A stretch of DNA of 64,000 bases from Apostichopus japonicus (GCF_037975245.1 NC_092568.1:34008501-34072500); one strand, 5' to 3'; shown: positions 12,811-24,760, counted from the stretch's first letter. Made by a program: numbers and translations. Notes: generated by a model not told the origin, from the letters alone.

Positions 12811-13054
12811 TACATGAACGGTTCAAGTGTTATTGATTCAACAACCTACTATAATATGTGGGACACAAGTGCAACCAAGCTATATCCAGCTCTTCTCTCG
12901 TCCTTTGGATGATAGGGGCGACTACACTTTCACGCTGAGACAAACTTATGACTTTTACAAACACTTCCTGCATGCTCCCAGGGCTGTTATTTTACGTCCT
13001 CATCCCATGGTCGTGATTGAAACTTGGCCTTCAGCCACTTTCCCTGAATGCTGA
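12811..13054 (+). pseudogene. Second exon-like fragment, possibly of the SGNH-like gene; frameshifted
   Basis: After the acceptor-like ACCACGACAG the frame reads YMNGSSVIDSTTYYNMWDTS and ATKLYPA. A shift near 12890 then moves it to RPLDDRGDYTFTLRQ, TYDFYKHFLHAPRAVILRP and a stop at 13054. The composition is protein-like over both halves, while neither frame alone is open throughout. Position and orientation fit a downstream exon of the frame at 9817-10387, but linkage is inferred. I do not recognise a known domain. Confidence 0.35.
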
Positions 13055-13104
13055 GAGGTGGTTAACCTGTAGATAACTGAACTATTTTAAGGGACACAGT
13101 GAAA

Positions 13105-13535
13105 CAGCTGGGCTTAAAATTTGGACCACACAGTTGGCCCAGTTGGGCCCAGTGTGGGTTTCACTTGGGTCAAGCCCAATCAACTGGGCCCGAAATGGGT
13201 CCCATTTGGGCCCCATGCAGTTAGCCTGATTGGGCACAGTATAGGTTCTGTGTGGGCCAAAACGATTGGGGCCCAGAATGGGTCCCAGGTGGGCCCCATA
13301 CAGCTGGCCCGGTTGGTCCCCGTATGGGATTGGTTTGGGCCCCAATCAGTCTTGCCCAACTGGGACCAGTTTGGGCCACTCGTGGGCCCCAATCTGTTTG
13401 GCCCAATTGGGTCCTGTGTGGAACGGAATGACAAATCTGAATGGGCCCCAATTGGGAAGCCCAATTGGGGCCCACTTGGCAGCCCGAGTGAAACCCAATT
13501 GGGCCCCAACTGGGCATGCTGGCTGGGAAAGGCCT
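13105..13535. repeat. GGGCCC-rich repeat element, copy 2
   Basis: About 430 bp are built from degenerate words of about 20 bp around AGTTGGGCCCAGT and TTGGGCCCCAA. The right edge (GAAACCCAATTGGGCCCCAA, then CTGGGCATGCTGGCTGG) is the inverse of the left edge of the element at 8243. All six frames are unusually open because the repeat lacks stop codons. They should not be taken as genes. Confidence 0.8.
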
Positions 13536-14811
13536 ATATCAGGTATGGTGGGGTCCACTGAACTGAAGCCAGACTTCTCCCAGTATAGAGCTTATTTCGC
13601 AACAGTCCAATCTTTAACGATACGCTCAAATGATACAAATTCTTTTCAATTGCTGATTCGGCACTGAAAGGCTGCAACCAGCTAGCATATACTCTCATCT
13701 GTTTGGCTGGCTAATTGATTCACTATATGTGCATAAACCTCTGATTGAAAATACACTTTTTCACGGTTACAGGGTGAAGTATCGATCAACCTGGAGCTAT
13801 CTCAAACAGAACTTTATCCTTCTCAGACTTGCTTTATGGGCAATTGCTACGGCGTACAGTTCTATGAATGAATGATATATCTCATTTCAGCAATGTACAG
13901 TGTTATTGCTATATACACATATAATTTGATAGTAAACTTGTTTAAAAAAACGTCCGTGAAACGAATCTTTCCTTGCGCATGGCTGTATTCTATGTGTGTG
14001 CGCCGTTTATCTGCATGTGCATATCATATCATATATTTAGGTATATATGTGGATGAGGCTAAGTTTAGTTTAGAGAAGAAAGCTCGAAAGTTTTTTAAAA
14101 GTTTCCTAATTAAATAAGTAAACTGAAACCATCAATACCCAATATACTTGTCCTTTAAGTGTAGGTCAGTAAGCAAAACTCTGGACGTAATATGTGGTGT
14201 ACCTGAAGGTTTTTCTCAAATAAACTGACTGATGATATGTAACATATTTTGGTCTGTCCAGAGAGCTTAAATAATATTATAGATTAGATGAAGCATTTTC
14301 AAGACGATTTATAAACTGAGAACAGTCGTACTGAGTTTCCCTATTCAAAAGCAAGGCTTCAAAACGGGTCATTTACCTACACGGTATTATACAGCGGAAG
14401 GACCATTCGGTCATCAAAATGTCCACACACCCGCTAGCTCTTCCTGCCCGCTTGTGATGGCAAATTTTACAGGTCGTAATTTCTTCGCAAAGCAAACTTT
14501 TCGTCCCCATATTACGACCTACACTAAGAGCCACTGCCGAGCACAAAATATGACTGAAACACAGTATTTTCCCTTATTTGTGGGTAGAAAACGTTTATTA
14601 TTCACCTATATGGTCACCCAAGTTTCAGTTATTTCAGTCGTCCCCATTCCGTTCCCAAAAATGTTCGTGGGGAGGAGGAGGTGTGGGGGGGGGGGGGGAG
14701 GGGGAGGGTTTGTTGCCTTCCTTGGCTATGCCAAAGTTTCTTCTCGCAGAGAGTTGTGGATTAGTGGAATAGCCTGTCTGATTCGGTTGTTATGTCTGAA
14801 ATTGTAAATTA
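13536..14811. other. No gene recognised
   Basis: Only short unsupported frames. A GGAGG and poly-G run lies near 14670-14705. Confidence 0.4.
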
Positions 14812-15172
14812 TGTAACGCCAAAAGGACAACAGGTGGCGGTACTACTCTAAACAGGACAGAGCCGGGGGTGCTATACTACCCTAAACAGGGGACGTGCTA
14901 CTACTCTTATTAGGAGGTGCTATACTACTCTAAACAGGAGGTGCTACTACTCTAAACAGGAGGTGCTACTACTCCTCAGTGACGATGCTGCTGTAAAAAG
15001 GTGGTGCTACTAGTATTACTCTAAGTAGGCGGCGAAGCTACTGTAAATTAGTGGCGCTACTACCCTAAACGGAAGGTGCTACTACTCCAAATTTGAGACG
15101 TTACTACCCTGTGTCCAAGGCATGTTTCCAAAACAATATGCATATAGGGGTCATCATGAAGGTCAATCTCAA
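14812..15172. repeat. GCTACTACTCTAAACAGG-type minisatellite element, copy 1
   Basis: It begins GTAACGCCAAAAGGAC and continues as degenerate tandem units of about 20-25 bp around GGTGCTACTACTCTAAACAG. It then runs into CCAAGGCATGTTTCCAAAAC and a GGTCATCATGAAGGTCA end. The same start, repeat and end occur in reverse orientation at 44205-44510, so this is a dispersed family with a tandem core. Confidence 0.8.
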
Positions 15173-16214
15173 CGCCGCCTGTGGTTATTGCGTAATCGAA
15201 CCACATTCTTTGAAGACAACACCGACCAATAGCAAGTCATCTATTATGTGTTTCGAGGGGAACAGTCTTATTACAAGAGTCTTTAGCTTTAGACACGCTC
15301 GCTTCGTAAACCTTTCTCGTGCCATACACACGTTTGCAATAACTTTATTTTATCGTTACATTTAGCAACGGAAAAAGGAAAGATGGACGAAATTGTAGAC
15401 TCCGTTGGCATTGCGAATGCAACGGAAGTAAAAAACAACTTCAGGAGGGAACAGATCGGCTTTATTTTCATAATCTATGTGTTTCATTGCAGAGAATGTA
15501 AATTAATTAGCTAGGCCTCACATATACAAATGATAACTTTGAATAGCTTTTTACTATAACAGAAGTGCGGCACTTAAGTTATGCTTAGGTGTAAAGTTTG
15601 TTACAGTAATCAGTCTTTTTATAAACCAGTAATGAAAGCTAATATATGCCCGTCATAAAGTTGGAGGTAACAGTTGTAAATTTTCATCTTCATAAATGAT
15701 GGTCAAAAATTCTTAATGCTGATAGTTAAAGTAGAGTAGCCCAGTATTACAATTAACTGGCGATGAAAACTTGGAAATCCCATTTTCTAACTGCTTTAAA
15801 GAACCGGTATTATGTAAATAGCATGCTGTAGACCACTGTTAACTGTTTCAACGATGACGTCATGATATCTTACTTGCTTTGCTCAATTATTGATAGTTGA
15901 TCATACTTTGTGTCTCAACTAATCCATTGTCGAAAGTATGAAGGAAGAAATGGATACCATTAGAATGTGTTCCTTTTCAAACTCAGCTTCGCTTTCATTA
16001 TTTTTTGTCCACTTTGCAGTGATTGCAATAGTGCTAACATGAATGTTCATGTTATTCTTTGCATTTTCCTAATTGCCTATCAATAATGTGTACTTTAAAT
16101 TTCCTGTTAACAAAATTAGGTATGTAGGCTACCTCTCAATGCTATAGTATGTATATAATGTGTGTATGTGAACTGAACTTCTAATATACAAAGGCATTGT
16201 AGAAAATAATTAAT
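15173..16214. other. No gene recognised
   Basis: No supported feature. A TACAGTA word lies at about 15602. Confidence 0.4.
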
Positions 16215-16540
16215 TTAAATCAAATCAAATCTTTATTATTTCATTATATTATTATTTATATTATTATAATATAATATCATATAACATAATTATAATATCA
16301 TTACATTATTATTTATCTTATCTTCATATCTTATCTCCTCATTTATTCACGATTATTAAACATGTATGCGGTACATCGGATATATTTATAGTTCTGATAA
16401 CAACATAGGTATATCATCTGAATGATACAAAAGAATTATTAACATAATGTGAAAATTGATTCTGAATTGAGTATTTCTTTTTCTCCACTTATACCGAAAT
16501 ACATGTCCAGAAAATCATAGATGATAAAACAGAGGTTATG

Positions 16541-17514
16541 TCAAGAGTCGCAAAGTTCATTGATTGAATGAGAAAAACAAGTCCTTAATGCCATATATTT
16601 TCTACGAGCAGAGCTAGTAGAGTTTCGCTTCGAGGCAATGTGCTTCTCAACGTTAAGAATGAATTTCATTTTATAGAAGAAATTGTAGCAGTCAGGCTTA
16701 ACATTGTTTTGATTACAATTGAAGATGAAGTATTTGATGTTCAGGATAAACAAATTCAATGGGTCGTAACCTGTTACCAGTTTACCGAAGAAAAGATCAT
16801 TTTTTGAGAAGATAAACTGTCTACCCAAAAATTTCTGTTCGCAATCTAAAAGGAAATCAGACGTCACATGACAGGACCAGAATAAATGTTCAATAGTTTC
16901 CTCTTCAATATTGCAAAATGTACAGAGTGGAGAAGCCGCTATTTTTATTGAATTTAAAAGCCGATTGGTTCCTAAGATGCGGTGTAAGAATCTGAATTGG
17001 AAATATTGTATTTTTGCTCCAGAAAGCGTACGGGAAGGCACCTAAAATATCACTAACCAATCGTTTTGAGAGAAGTCAAAGGTAACGCTCCATTTAGAGC
17101 AGGCTTTTGGCTGGAGTGTAATACAGTCTATAAGGCGAGGATAGACTACTTGTGACAATTTAGAAATGCTAGACATAAGATTGACAAGGTGATCTTGCTG
17201 TTCCTCGACGCCGTTTTCTAAACTGACAGAATCTTTCCAACTTCTAGGAATTGCAGATATGATCCCATGAAAACAAGTAAAAAGATACCTTAATATTTTA
17301 AGTTAGGTTAGAAAAGCATTGAAAGCATCTGGCAAAAATATATCCTTAACAAACAGTAAACCGGCAACGTGAAGTTTTTTGTCACAAACAATGTTATTAT
17401 CAATTCTAATAAAATGATTATTCCAAAGGATTTGATCACCAAAGTGATCCGAAGGATTCCTAAAGGTAACATTACTCCAAGCCATGCAAATTTGCTTAAT
17501 GAAAATATTTTTAG
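16541..17514 (-). pseudogene. Tx1-type LINE ORF2 C-terminal part with CCHC-like zinc knuckle
   Basis: The minus-strand frame at 17041-16541 reads RFLHRILGTNRLL, then CTFCNIEEETIEHLFWSC. This is the Cys-Cys-His-Cys segment typical of the C-terminus of Tx1/L1-like and other non-LTR ORF2 proteins. The frame upstream of it (about 17514-17303) reads WSNVTFRNPSDHFGDQILWN and LHVAGLLFVKDI, also typical of this clade. The part joins the RT section across the inserted CR1/L2-type LINE. It carries a stop at 17041-17044 and further frame breaks. Confidence 0.8.
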
Positions 17515-18447
17515 TTGATGTTGCTCCGGAAGCACGGAATCTCGGTGCGTTGATGGACCGACACATGTCGCTCCAATCGCATGTGAACAAAGTGTGTCGC
17601 TCTGCAAGTCTAGGGATATCAAAGATTGGTCGTATAAGGAAATATTTAGTTCGGCCGACTGCTGAACGACTTGTACACGCCTTCGCAACATCTCATCTCG
17701 ATGCCAATAACAGTCTTCTCTATAGCCTACCAAATTCTGCCATTGTCAAGCTACAACGCGTGCAGAATAGTGCAACTCGAGTTGTCCTGGGTGTAAGTGG
17801 TAGGGATGTAAACATAAATGCCTTGCGAAAGAACGAGATCCACTGTGGCTTCCAGTGAAGGACCGCATTGTGTATAAATTTCTATTGCTTACTTACAAGT
17901 CACTCAACGGTCTCTTCTCCTGCTTACATCAGAGATCTTCTCGCTGCTTACACCACGGGACGCTCGCTCCGTTCAGCATCGCAAGCACTCCTCGTGGTCC
18001 CAAAAACCGTCTCAACCAACTATGGAGATCGCGCTTTCTCGGTCGCTGCACCGAAGCTTTGAAACGACCTACCACACGACATAAGGCTGCCAAATCTCTC
18101 GCCATATTTAAGAAAAGTTTAAAAACACATCTTTTTAGTTCCTCTACGTGATTTTGTCACTTTTATATACTCGAGGTTTTATCTAGACTGTTACTTTGGC
18201 ATAACTTTTTTTTAATGTGCATATCCTTTGTTTTATAGTTTTGTTTTATAGGTTTTGGTCTGTTTTATAGCCTTCTCGTGTTTTAAGATTTTTGTGTTCG
18301 TATTTTTCATACTGTTTATTTTTCGTTTTTTTTTTATTCCTTTTGAGTTCTCTGTCTTTTTGTTTCCATTTTTTAGGTTTTGTAAAGCGTCTAGAGGCCT
18401 TTTGGTATTTGGCGCTATATTAAGAACTTATTTATTATTATTATTTT
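17515..18447 (+). mobile_element. 5'-truncated CR1/L2/Rex1-type LINE tail inserted into the Tx1 LINE
   Basis: The plus-strand frame reads LGALMDRHMSLQSHVNKVCR, then KIGRIRKYL, LVHAFATSHLD, NSLLYSLPNS and LQRVQNSATRVVLGV. After a shift come PVKDRIVYKFLLLTYKSLNG and, in another frame, SRSLRSASQ-like and YGDRAFSVAAPKL. This is the C-terminal RT region and tail of jockey-superfamily (CR1/L2/Rex1-like) ORF2. The 3' end has TTTGGCGCTATATTAAG followed by a TTATTATTATTATT tail, as many of these elements do. The host LINE resumes at about 18450 on the opposite strand. The left junction is within a few bases of 17515. A target duplication could not be fixed because both junctions are T-rich. Confidence 0.85.
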
Positions 18448-18449
18448 TG

Positions 18450-20563
18450 ATACAGGAAATACCCTCGACATGAAAATTACATTTGAAAAGCAACTCTTTA
18501 CCGAACGGCGAAAGAGAGGAATGAAAAAAGAGCGTCCAATACCTAGTGTTGGCATTATTACAATAACGCTTGACCCATGAACTTTTAAGAGCTTCCACAA
18601 AGCTGTGAACATGTAATATTTTTAAACCTCCCTTTTCAATTGGGTTATACATAGTAAGTCTCTTAACTTTGTCAGGATTCCCGTTCCTAATGAAGTCAAA
18701 AATAATGCTTTGGATTTTATTAATAAAGTTTTTGTGGGGTCTAGGCAGAACCTGAAAAAGGAAGACGAGTTAGCTGATTGCAAAAGACTTCACTATTGTG
18801 TTTCTGCCAATAGGTGTGAGATCACGCCCATTCCAAACTCTAAGCTGGTGTTTCAGCCTAGATAGCTTCTGCTCATAAGAGATCGTTACTATTGTGAGTG
18901 AAGTTGATAAAAAGATACCTAATAGGAGAGTTAGTAATCAAAATATTGAATTCACTGACATGAGCTGGGTTATTTGAAATGAAAGAACCCAGGGGAAGAA
19001 ACTGGGATTTGCTGAGATTAATTTTGAGACCTGATGCTAGTCGAAAATTCTCTAAAGTATTCAGCACCTTAACAGTGCTGTTGCGGGTACCGTCTAAAAA
19101 TAAAGTGGTGTCGTCGGCATACTGCAGTACTTTAATCTCCCGCCCAAATATGTTTATCCCCTTGACCGTGTTGTCACAAATAATTTTCTAGCTAAAATAT
19201 CTGCACATAGAATAAAGAGGTACGGGCTAAGGGGACAACCTTGCCTTACTCCTCTCTGAATAGGGAAGAAACCTGTCGAATGACCATTCTTTAGAACACA
19301 GGAAGAACTACCTGTGTAGAGTGTTTTGATCCAACGACGAAAACTGTTCCCGAAGTTGAAATAAATAAGAGTGTGGTCAATAAAATCCTAATCGATACAA
19401 TCAAAATCTTTTCAAATTCAATAAAGAACAAAAGACCCGGAATGTTATTTGTGGTAGTGTGATCGATTAGGTCAAGCACAAAACGAATGTTTTCCCCAAT
19501 AAACTTATTTTTGATAAAACCACTTTGGTTATCCCCAACACTTTTTGTCGACGACCCGTTTTAACCGGTTAGCTAATGCTTTTGCTCCTATCTTGTAGTC
19601 AGTGTTAAGTAGACTAATATGCCTATAGTTAGCTATAACATTATGGTCTTTATCCAGTTTAGGAATTAGATTAATGACCCCTCTATTTTGCTCACAGGAT
19701 AATGAATGATGATCAAAACCAAAATTCACGAAATCGACAGCAGGCTGACCAAGAAGAGACCAAAAATGTCTATAAAACTCAGCAGAGAGACCATCACTAC
19801 CAGGAGATTTACCGTTGGCCATTGAGCTTAAGGCTCTATGACATTCATCTAAAGTAATGGGCCCGTCGCAAGAACTGGGGTCCGATTCCTCAGAGTGAAA
19901 GTCAGGCATATCTCTAATAAAATATGAAGGATAACATTGTGAACGAGAGTATAAAGTACTATAAAAAAAAACCTTTTCACGAAGCAGTTCTCTACTGTTG
20001 GTGGTGACATTGTCCCTGTTCATATTTAAGCTAAAAATGCTGTTAATTGCCTTGTTGCGCCTTTCTAAATTCAGAAAATATTTAGTGTTTTTTTTTTCAC
20101 CAGCCTCAACCCAACAAGCTCTCGACCGAACAATAATGTCATGAAGCTTGTCATGATAAAAACCTTTTAACTTATTACGGGCATTATCTAAACTTTGACG
20201 AATGGCATCAGAGTGGTTTTCATACAACTCTCTTTCCAGGTTGGAGATACTGCGTTAAATTTCGATTTCGCTTTTACGTGTACTTTTAGCTATTTGTTTG
20301 GCATTGAATAGTTTTGGAGCGAATGACATATTTGAGGTTCTCCCACTCTGCGGAAGGGTTTAGAGAACGTGTGTTGCGAGTAACAGTAGCAACTAGATTT
20401 TGGATTAGGTCGTTATACGCAGAATCAGCTAAAAGAGAGTTGTTAAACTTCCGATACACTGGACCTCTCTTATCTTCATGAATTTGTATCGATAAAACCA
20501 CCATAGAGTAGTCATATTAAAGAGGAGGCTGAAATTCAATATTGACGATTTTACCAACAAGAC
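18450..20563 (-). pseudogene. Tx1-type LINE ORF2 reverse transcriptase domain, decayed
   Basis: The best frame (20227-19529, minus) carries CWVEAGEKKNTKYFLNLERR, then NGKSPGSDGLSAEFYRHFW, then GVINLIPKLDKDHNVIANYR and TDYKIGAKALANRLKRV. These are RT blocks 0-2 of the Tx1/L1 clade. Further on come GQ-less remnants of FIEFEKILI, a VRQGCPLSP-type block near 19250, and QYADDTTLF on the minus strand near 19130, the YADD catalytic box. LASGLKINLSKSQFLPLGS follows at about 19040. The section begins next to the DNA-transposon insertion, whose removal rejoins it to the endonuclease. Frameshifts near 19500 and 19380 and several stops show it is dead. Confidence 0.85.
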
Positions 20564-20566
20564 TAC

Positions 20567-23500
20567 TAGGCCGTCTTCCATGGCTTGCTTTTCGCTTCCT
20601 TTGCTCACTTTTTAGGGGAATGGAGTTACTGCAGCTTAAAATGCGGAGAATAATCACGAGATTCATAATTTGCTATGCCAACAACACGATTGTTGCACAT
20701 TACTCTGAAAACGCAGTAAAACTGTAGTATTTTAATTGATTATGGGACATGCCTGATTTTGGGCAACTGACCAATCATAGGGCTGCTTCTCGTGACCTCT
20801 TGACCCGGCCCAAACTTATTTTGTTTACATCTACTGTAGCTAGCCTAGGTCACGCACTGTCTGCATATATAGAGCCTGTAGCCCATCCATTGTTCCAATC
20901 TATCGGAGATGGCAGTCCAAATGATCAGAAAACGTTTTGACAAAGGTAAAAATAGAATAACTGTAGAAGCCAAAAAATCGTAAAATATATGTGTTCACTT
21001 GTATGATATTGTAGGCAAATGAGGTCGAAATTTCTGTTGATTAAGTACGTAGGCTTACGCTGCAAAGTTGTAACGCTTAACGCCGGTTGGGATTGCGATA
21101 TTGCATTAGCCTACATTATATATCTGCCTGACCAAAGTCTTCGTTGACGTTAGACTTAGCAAACAATATATATATGCCTATGCTTGGCCTAGTTTATGAT
21201 GTCCTTATAATACGGACGATTGAACGTTGGTACATCCAATGTTGTTTATTCCTAAATTTCTAATCGAGGAATTGCTGCAATGAGCAGGGTTGACTTTCGT
21301 ATCACTTTGTATTGGCGTAGGCCTACGCCTAACGTTAGTTGTTGCTTCTTTTTAGTTTTAACATAATACATAATCAGAACCTTCCTTGGCATGGGCAGGC
21401 CTACTTAACTGATGGTGACGTTAGAACGTAGATGGTATACATGCTCAGACTAACCCTAGTGATTAGCCTTCTGGCATAGACTTATCCTTTTGCCAAATTT
21501 GCTTGATTTATAATTGTAATTACTGTAACTGTACATTATATGCAATAAGGCTAGGCTCTGCACAATTCAATAAGAGACAAAGACGTTTTGATAAAACAAC
21601 CAAGGTTTGTGCAAAGTACCATAAAACCAGGATCTGTTCAAGTGCATTGCACTTGGCCTAGCCTCTATCCTATGGACCAGGAAAGCAGCCACTGTGCTTC
21701 ACTACTCCAGGGTCTCCATATCGACTAGCTATGGTTATGAATGCGTGAACTAGTAAAGTTCCAGCTTTATGTTTTATTTTGCTATTTTCTCTAACAGTTT
21801 GATGATGACTTCTTACAAATGTGCAGTCCATTGTGCTGGGAAGATTGAGTCATTAACAAGGTTCACACCAATCAGTTGGTCTAAAGTTATTTCCTGCGCT
21901 GAGGAATGGTGCAAATTATCTGGCCCACAGTATGATGTTGCTCACGAAGTTCTATCCACCTGCAAAGAACAGCATGACAGCTTTGGGGACATCTTCTACC
22001 ATCGTGATTGCTATGCGGCTTTTACCAACAAAACAGATATTATCAGAGCAAAGAAATGACAGATTTGAGACACACAAAGGAGCGGACACAAGAATGTTGC
22101 TTCACTGTGAATATGCTGCGAAAATGACTTCCAATATCGTCATCAGATGTTTTGGTCATGGCTGTATATTTCTATGATAAGATAGACGCACACCTATACT
22201 TTGAAACAGGATGCGGTAACGGAAAGAGAATTATTGACATTGAGGTGATCTGCAAGGCTTTAGGGACGAGTGTCTCCATGGCCCGCATTGGACCACACAT
22301 CTTCTCTGGGTGTGATTCGGTCAGTGCATTTAGAGGTATCAGAAAGGTAAAGTCATTAAAACTTGCCATTGAAAGTGAGGAGCACTGCACCACTCTACAG
22401 CAACTTGGTGATTGCTTTGATGTGAGCGAATGCTTGGTTGATGCTCTATAGACATTTGTGTGTCACATGTATGGGAAACCCAATTTGGATAAAGTTAACG
22501 AAGCTCGATTTGCTATATTTTGTTCAAGTTCCCGCCTGAAACAAAAATGTCCCCTCCTTGTGAAGCATTTGTAAAGGACTGTAAGAGAGCCAACTACCAG
22601 TCAGCTATTCATAAGAGGAGCCTCGACAACACGCCTGACATTCCATCTGCTGTGGGTCATGGCTGGCTAAAACAAGAAGGAATACTTGTTATTAACTGGA
22701 GGGACAAGAAGCCAGCCCCTCATAGTGTACTAGAGTTGATACGTTGTTCATGCAAGAAACTCACATACAGTGATGGTCAATGTAGCTGTTTCAAACAAAA
22801 TCTTCTATGTACAGATATGTGCCAATGTAGAAATTGTACCAATGAGTTGATTTCACTTTGTCCAGAGCAAATTGAGAGTGATGATGACTCTTGATTCCTA
22901 ACAAAGAAGGGTAAATATATACCAATGAGATGGGTCTAGTCAGGGGCTATACTTGAGGAAAAGGCATAAAGAAATCCCATGAATTATTTATGTCAATTTT
23001 AAAGATTCGAACAAACGCATTTTATTGTAAAATCGGGTAGTTTTGATTTTATTGATAACTGTTGCTTACCATACAGTATCAATTATTTTCATTACTAACT
23101 ATGTAGGCCTTTAGCAAATCTCACTCACTAGCCATGATATTTATTTACAGAGTCATCATCATAATTTGTTTAAAAAAAAGTATCAGCTATTTGCAAGTAC
23201 CCTATGTTGTTGAATTTTTGGCTTTTAAATGTGAAACTAAGTGGGGATATACCTTAATTGGTGAACAAACAGTAATGCACATTGATGAAAACTATTCATT
23301 CTAAATGAAAAACCAACTTCCCACTTCATTTGACTTAAAGCTTTACATGCAGTTGATGTGTTTCAGCTGGAGAACATATGCTCTATAATATGTATCGATC
23401 ATCAATTCCTGACCACCAGAAATCTTATTGTACCACAGAAACCAAAGTAAAGTTGTAATGAAACTGGTCTCAATCAAGAAAAACAAAATCATACCAAGTT

Positions 23501-24110
23501 TCGAGGTCATAGCTCATGTAGAAATAGAAATATCACAGGTAACATTCCTTCCGGTCAATCCTCAAAAACAACAACATGTTTGGTTACCTTGGCAACAGCA
23601 ATACTTTCTGAAGTCATCATAATAGCATTGAATATTCTATGATACCATATTCCACATGTGTATGTAACTTTCAGTCATAAATTATTACATACAACCACTG
23701 TATTGTTTCTTAAACAGGTCTGTGGAGTTTCTTTAAAAAGTCCAATCAACGAGTAAAGGGCGCCCTCTATATGGTTTTCTGTTAATTGTTCCCCCGGTCA
23801 GCATCAGACAAATTTTAAATTCGGTGGGCTTTTTGTTCTCTAGAAGACCCTTCATAAGGATTGTTTTATATTACCCTACTCTTTCACTCTGGCTATTAAA
23901 AAAAACTTCAAATTCATCATAGCCATATATGGGCAAATAGCCGCCATTTTGGTTCTTGGCACAGCCGTGTGCACATTTGGTCGCTGCAAACAAACAGAAA
24001 ACCAAACCTTATATCAAATTGTACTCATTTTCACTCAAATCAAGTATTCCCTAAAAATATGAGCAAAATCCAAAAACTAAGCACTTTTTTGGCACATGGA
24101 AGACGGCCTA
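20567..24110 (+). mobile_element. 3544-bp DNA transposon with 16-bp inverted ends and 3-bp target duplication (Academ-like?)
   Basis: The left end is TAGGCCGTCTTCCATG (20567-20582) and the right end is its exact reverse complement (24095-24110). The flanks are TAC on both sides (20564-20566 and 24111-24113). Removing the element plus one TAC rejoins the minus-strand LINE codons for ISR-SLV. The intact site can be checked against the other LINE copy near 3550, which reads TCTCGTAGT there. The interior holds a decayed transposase (21787-22894) with a Cys8 C-terminus. A 3-bp duplication and a Cys8 motif are features I associate with the Academ superfamily. The superfamily is inferred, while the ends and duplication are seen directly. 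About 1.2 kb on each side of the coding part shows no gene. Confidence 0.9.
21787..22894 (+). pseudogene. Decayed transposase-like gene with GCDSVSAF block and Cys8 C-terminus
   Basis: The pieces in order are: an N-terminal zinc-finger-like part (YKCAVHCAGKIESLTRFTPI, with FYHRDCYAAFTNK); a junction with no middle region; HKGADTRMLLHCEYAAK, a degenerate HEEADTRMLLHA-type block; then, in another frame, IGPHIFSGCDSVSAFRG, a GCDTTSAF-type block. Then come FVCHMYGKP in frame after a stop, and finally ANYQSAIHKRSL and a tail with eight cysteines (RCSCKK, QCSCFKQNLLC, MCQCRNC). This block order recurs in transposon proteins of many marine invertebrates. Here it is broken by at least three frame changes and probably an internal deletion after residue 90 or so. 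It lies inside the inverted repeats, which links it to that element. Confidence 0.65.
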
Positions 24111-24113
24111 TAC

Positions 24114-24750
24114 GAGATATAAGGAAAAATCTAATCTGCAATGAATATCGGCAATGTTAGAATGCCAGCTGAAATCTTTTAAGAGAAGGTTTCTCTCTCT
24201 CTCCAGATATCGACCAGGCTGTGAATATCCATGAGAGCTAGGCATTCATCTCGGGCTTTAAAGTTTGTTCTAGGGTCACCACCGAGCTTATCAATGGCAA
24301 GAGTAAATACAAAGTCGAAATCCCCACCCCAAATGATAGTATTAGTATTGAACGAATTTAAGTTACGAGAAACGTCATTGTAGAAAGCAGGATTATCTTG
24401 GTTAGGGCCATAGGTACAGACAATGGTAAAAGCTCGATGATTGTAGTTTAAGTCAACAATAATGAGTGTACCATGCTGGTCAGTATGCACTTTAACAATG
24501 TCAACAGAAAGATTGTAGTTAAAAAGAATAGCGACCCCCTTTCTTAAAGCAGTATACCATGAGAAAAAATGATTTTCCCTCCCTACTTATTAGTCCAGAA
24601 GCGCTCCACCTCAGGGATACTGTGTGATTCCTGGACAAGAATTATATTAAAATGATGGCGATGAAAATATGTAAATTTTTGCCTACGGTTTTTACTCTGC
24701 CTTAAGCCCCTGACATTACAGGAGCAAATCTTAAGATCAGCAATGGCCAT
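24114..24750 (-). pseudogene. Tx1-type LINE endonuclease domain
   Basis: The minus-strand frame starts at ATG 24750 (IADLKICSCNVRGLRQSK). It continues through IILVQESHSIPEVERFW, GVAILFNYNLSVDIVKV, VCTYGPNQDN, IIWGGDFDFVFTLAIDKLGG and NFKARDECLALMD. After a frame break it reads WREREK and CRLDFFLISR, where the DNA transposon interrupts it. The blocks are those of an apurinic-endonuclease-like nicking enzyme of non-LTR elements. The GGDFDF motif and QES block are preserved. Stops near 24590 and 24180 show it is not functional. Confidence 0.85.
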
Positions 24751-24760
24751 GAAATATCAA

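Larger units (their letters stand above)
16215..24760 (-). mobile_element. Near full-length Tx1-type L1 LINE (ORF2), split by two later insertions
   Basis: Read on the minus strand, the element starts near 24750 with an endonuclease whose opening is MAIADLKICSCNVRGLRQSK. It passes through the reverse transcriptase (20563 to about 18450) and ends with a Cys-rich C-terminus stopping at 16541. An AT-rich 3' tail follows with AATAATAAAG and repeated GATTT near 16215. Two foreign blocks interrupt it: a CR1/L2-type LINE tail (17515-18447) and a DNA transposon (20567-24110). Removing them leaves about 4 kb, with domains in the order known for Tx1-like L1 ORF2. Several stops and frameshifts make it inactive. 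No ORF1 is visible upstream of 24.76 kb. Confidence 0.85.

Noticed and set aside
13082-13667. Several overlapping 70-146 codon frames rich in G, P, W and N
   Set aside because: All frames are open because the GGGCCC repeat lacks stop words. The peptides are repeats of the same word in each frame.
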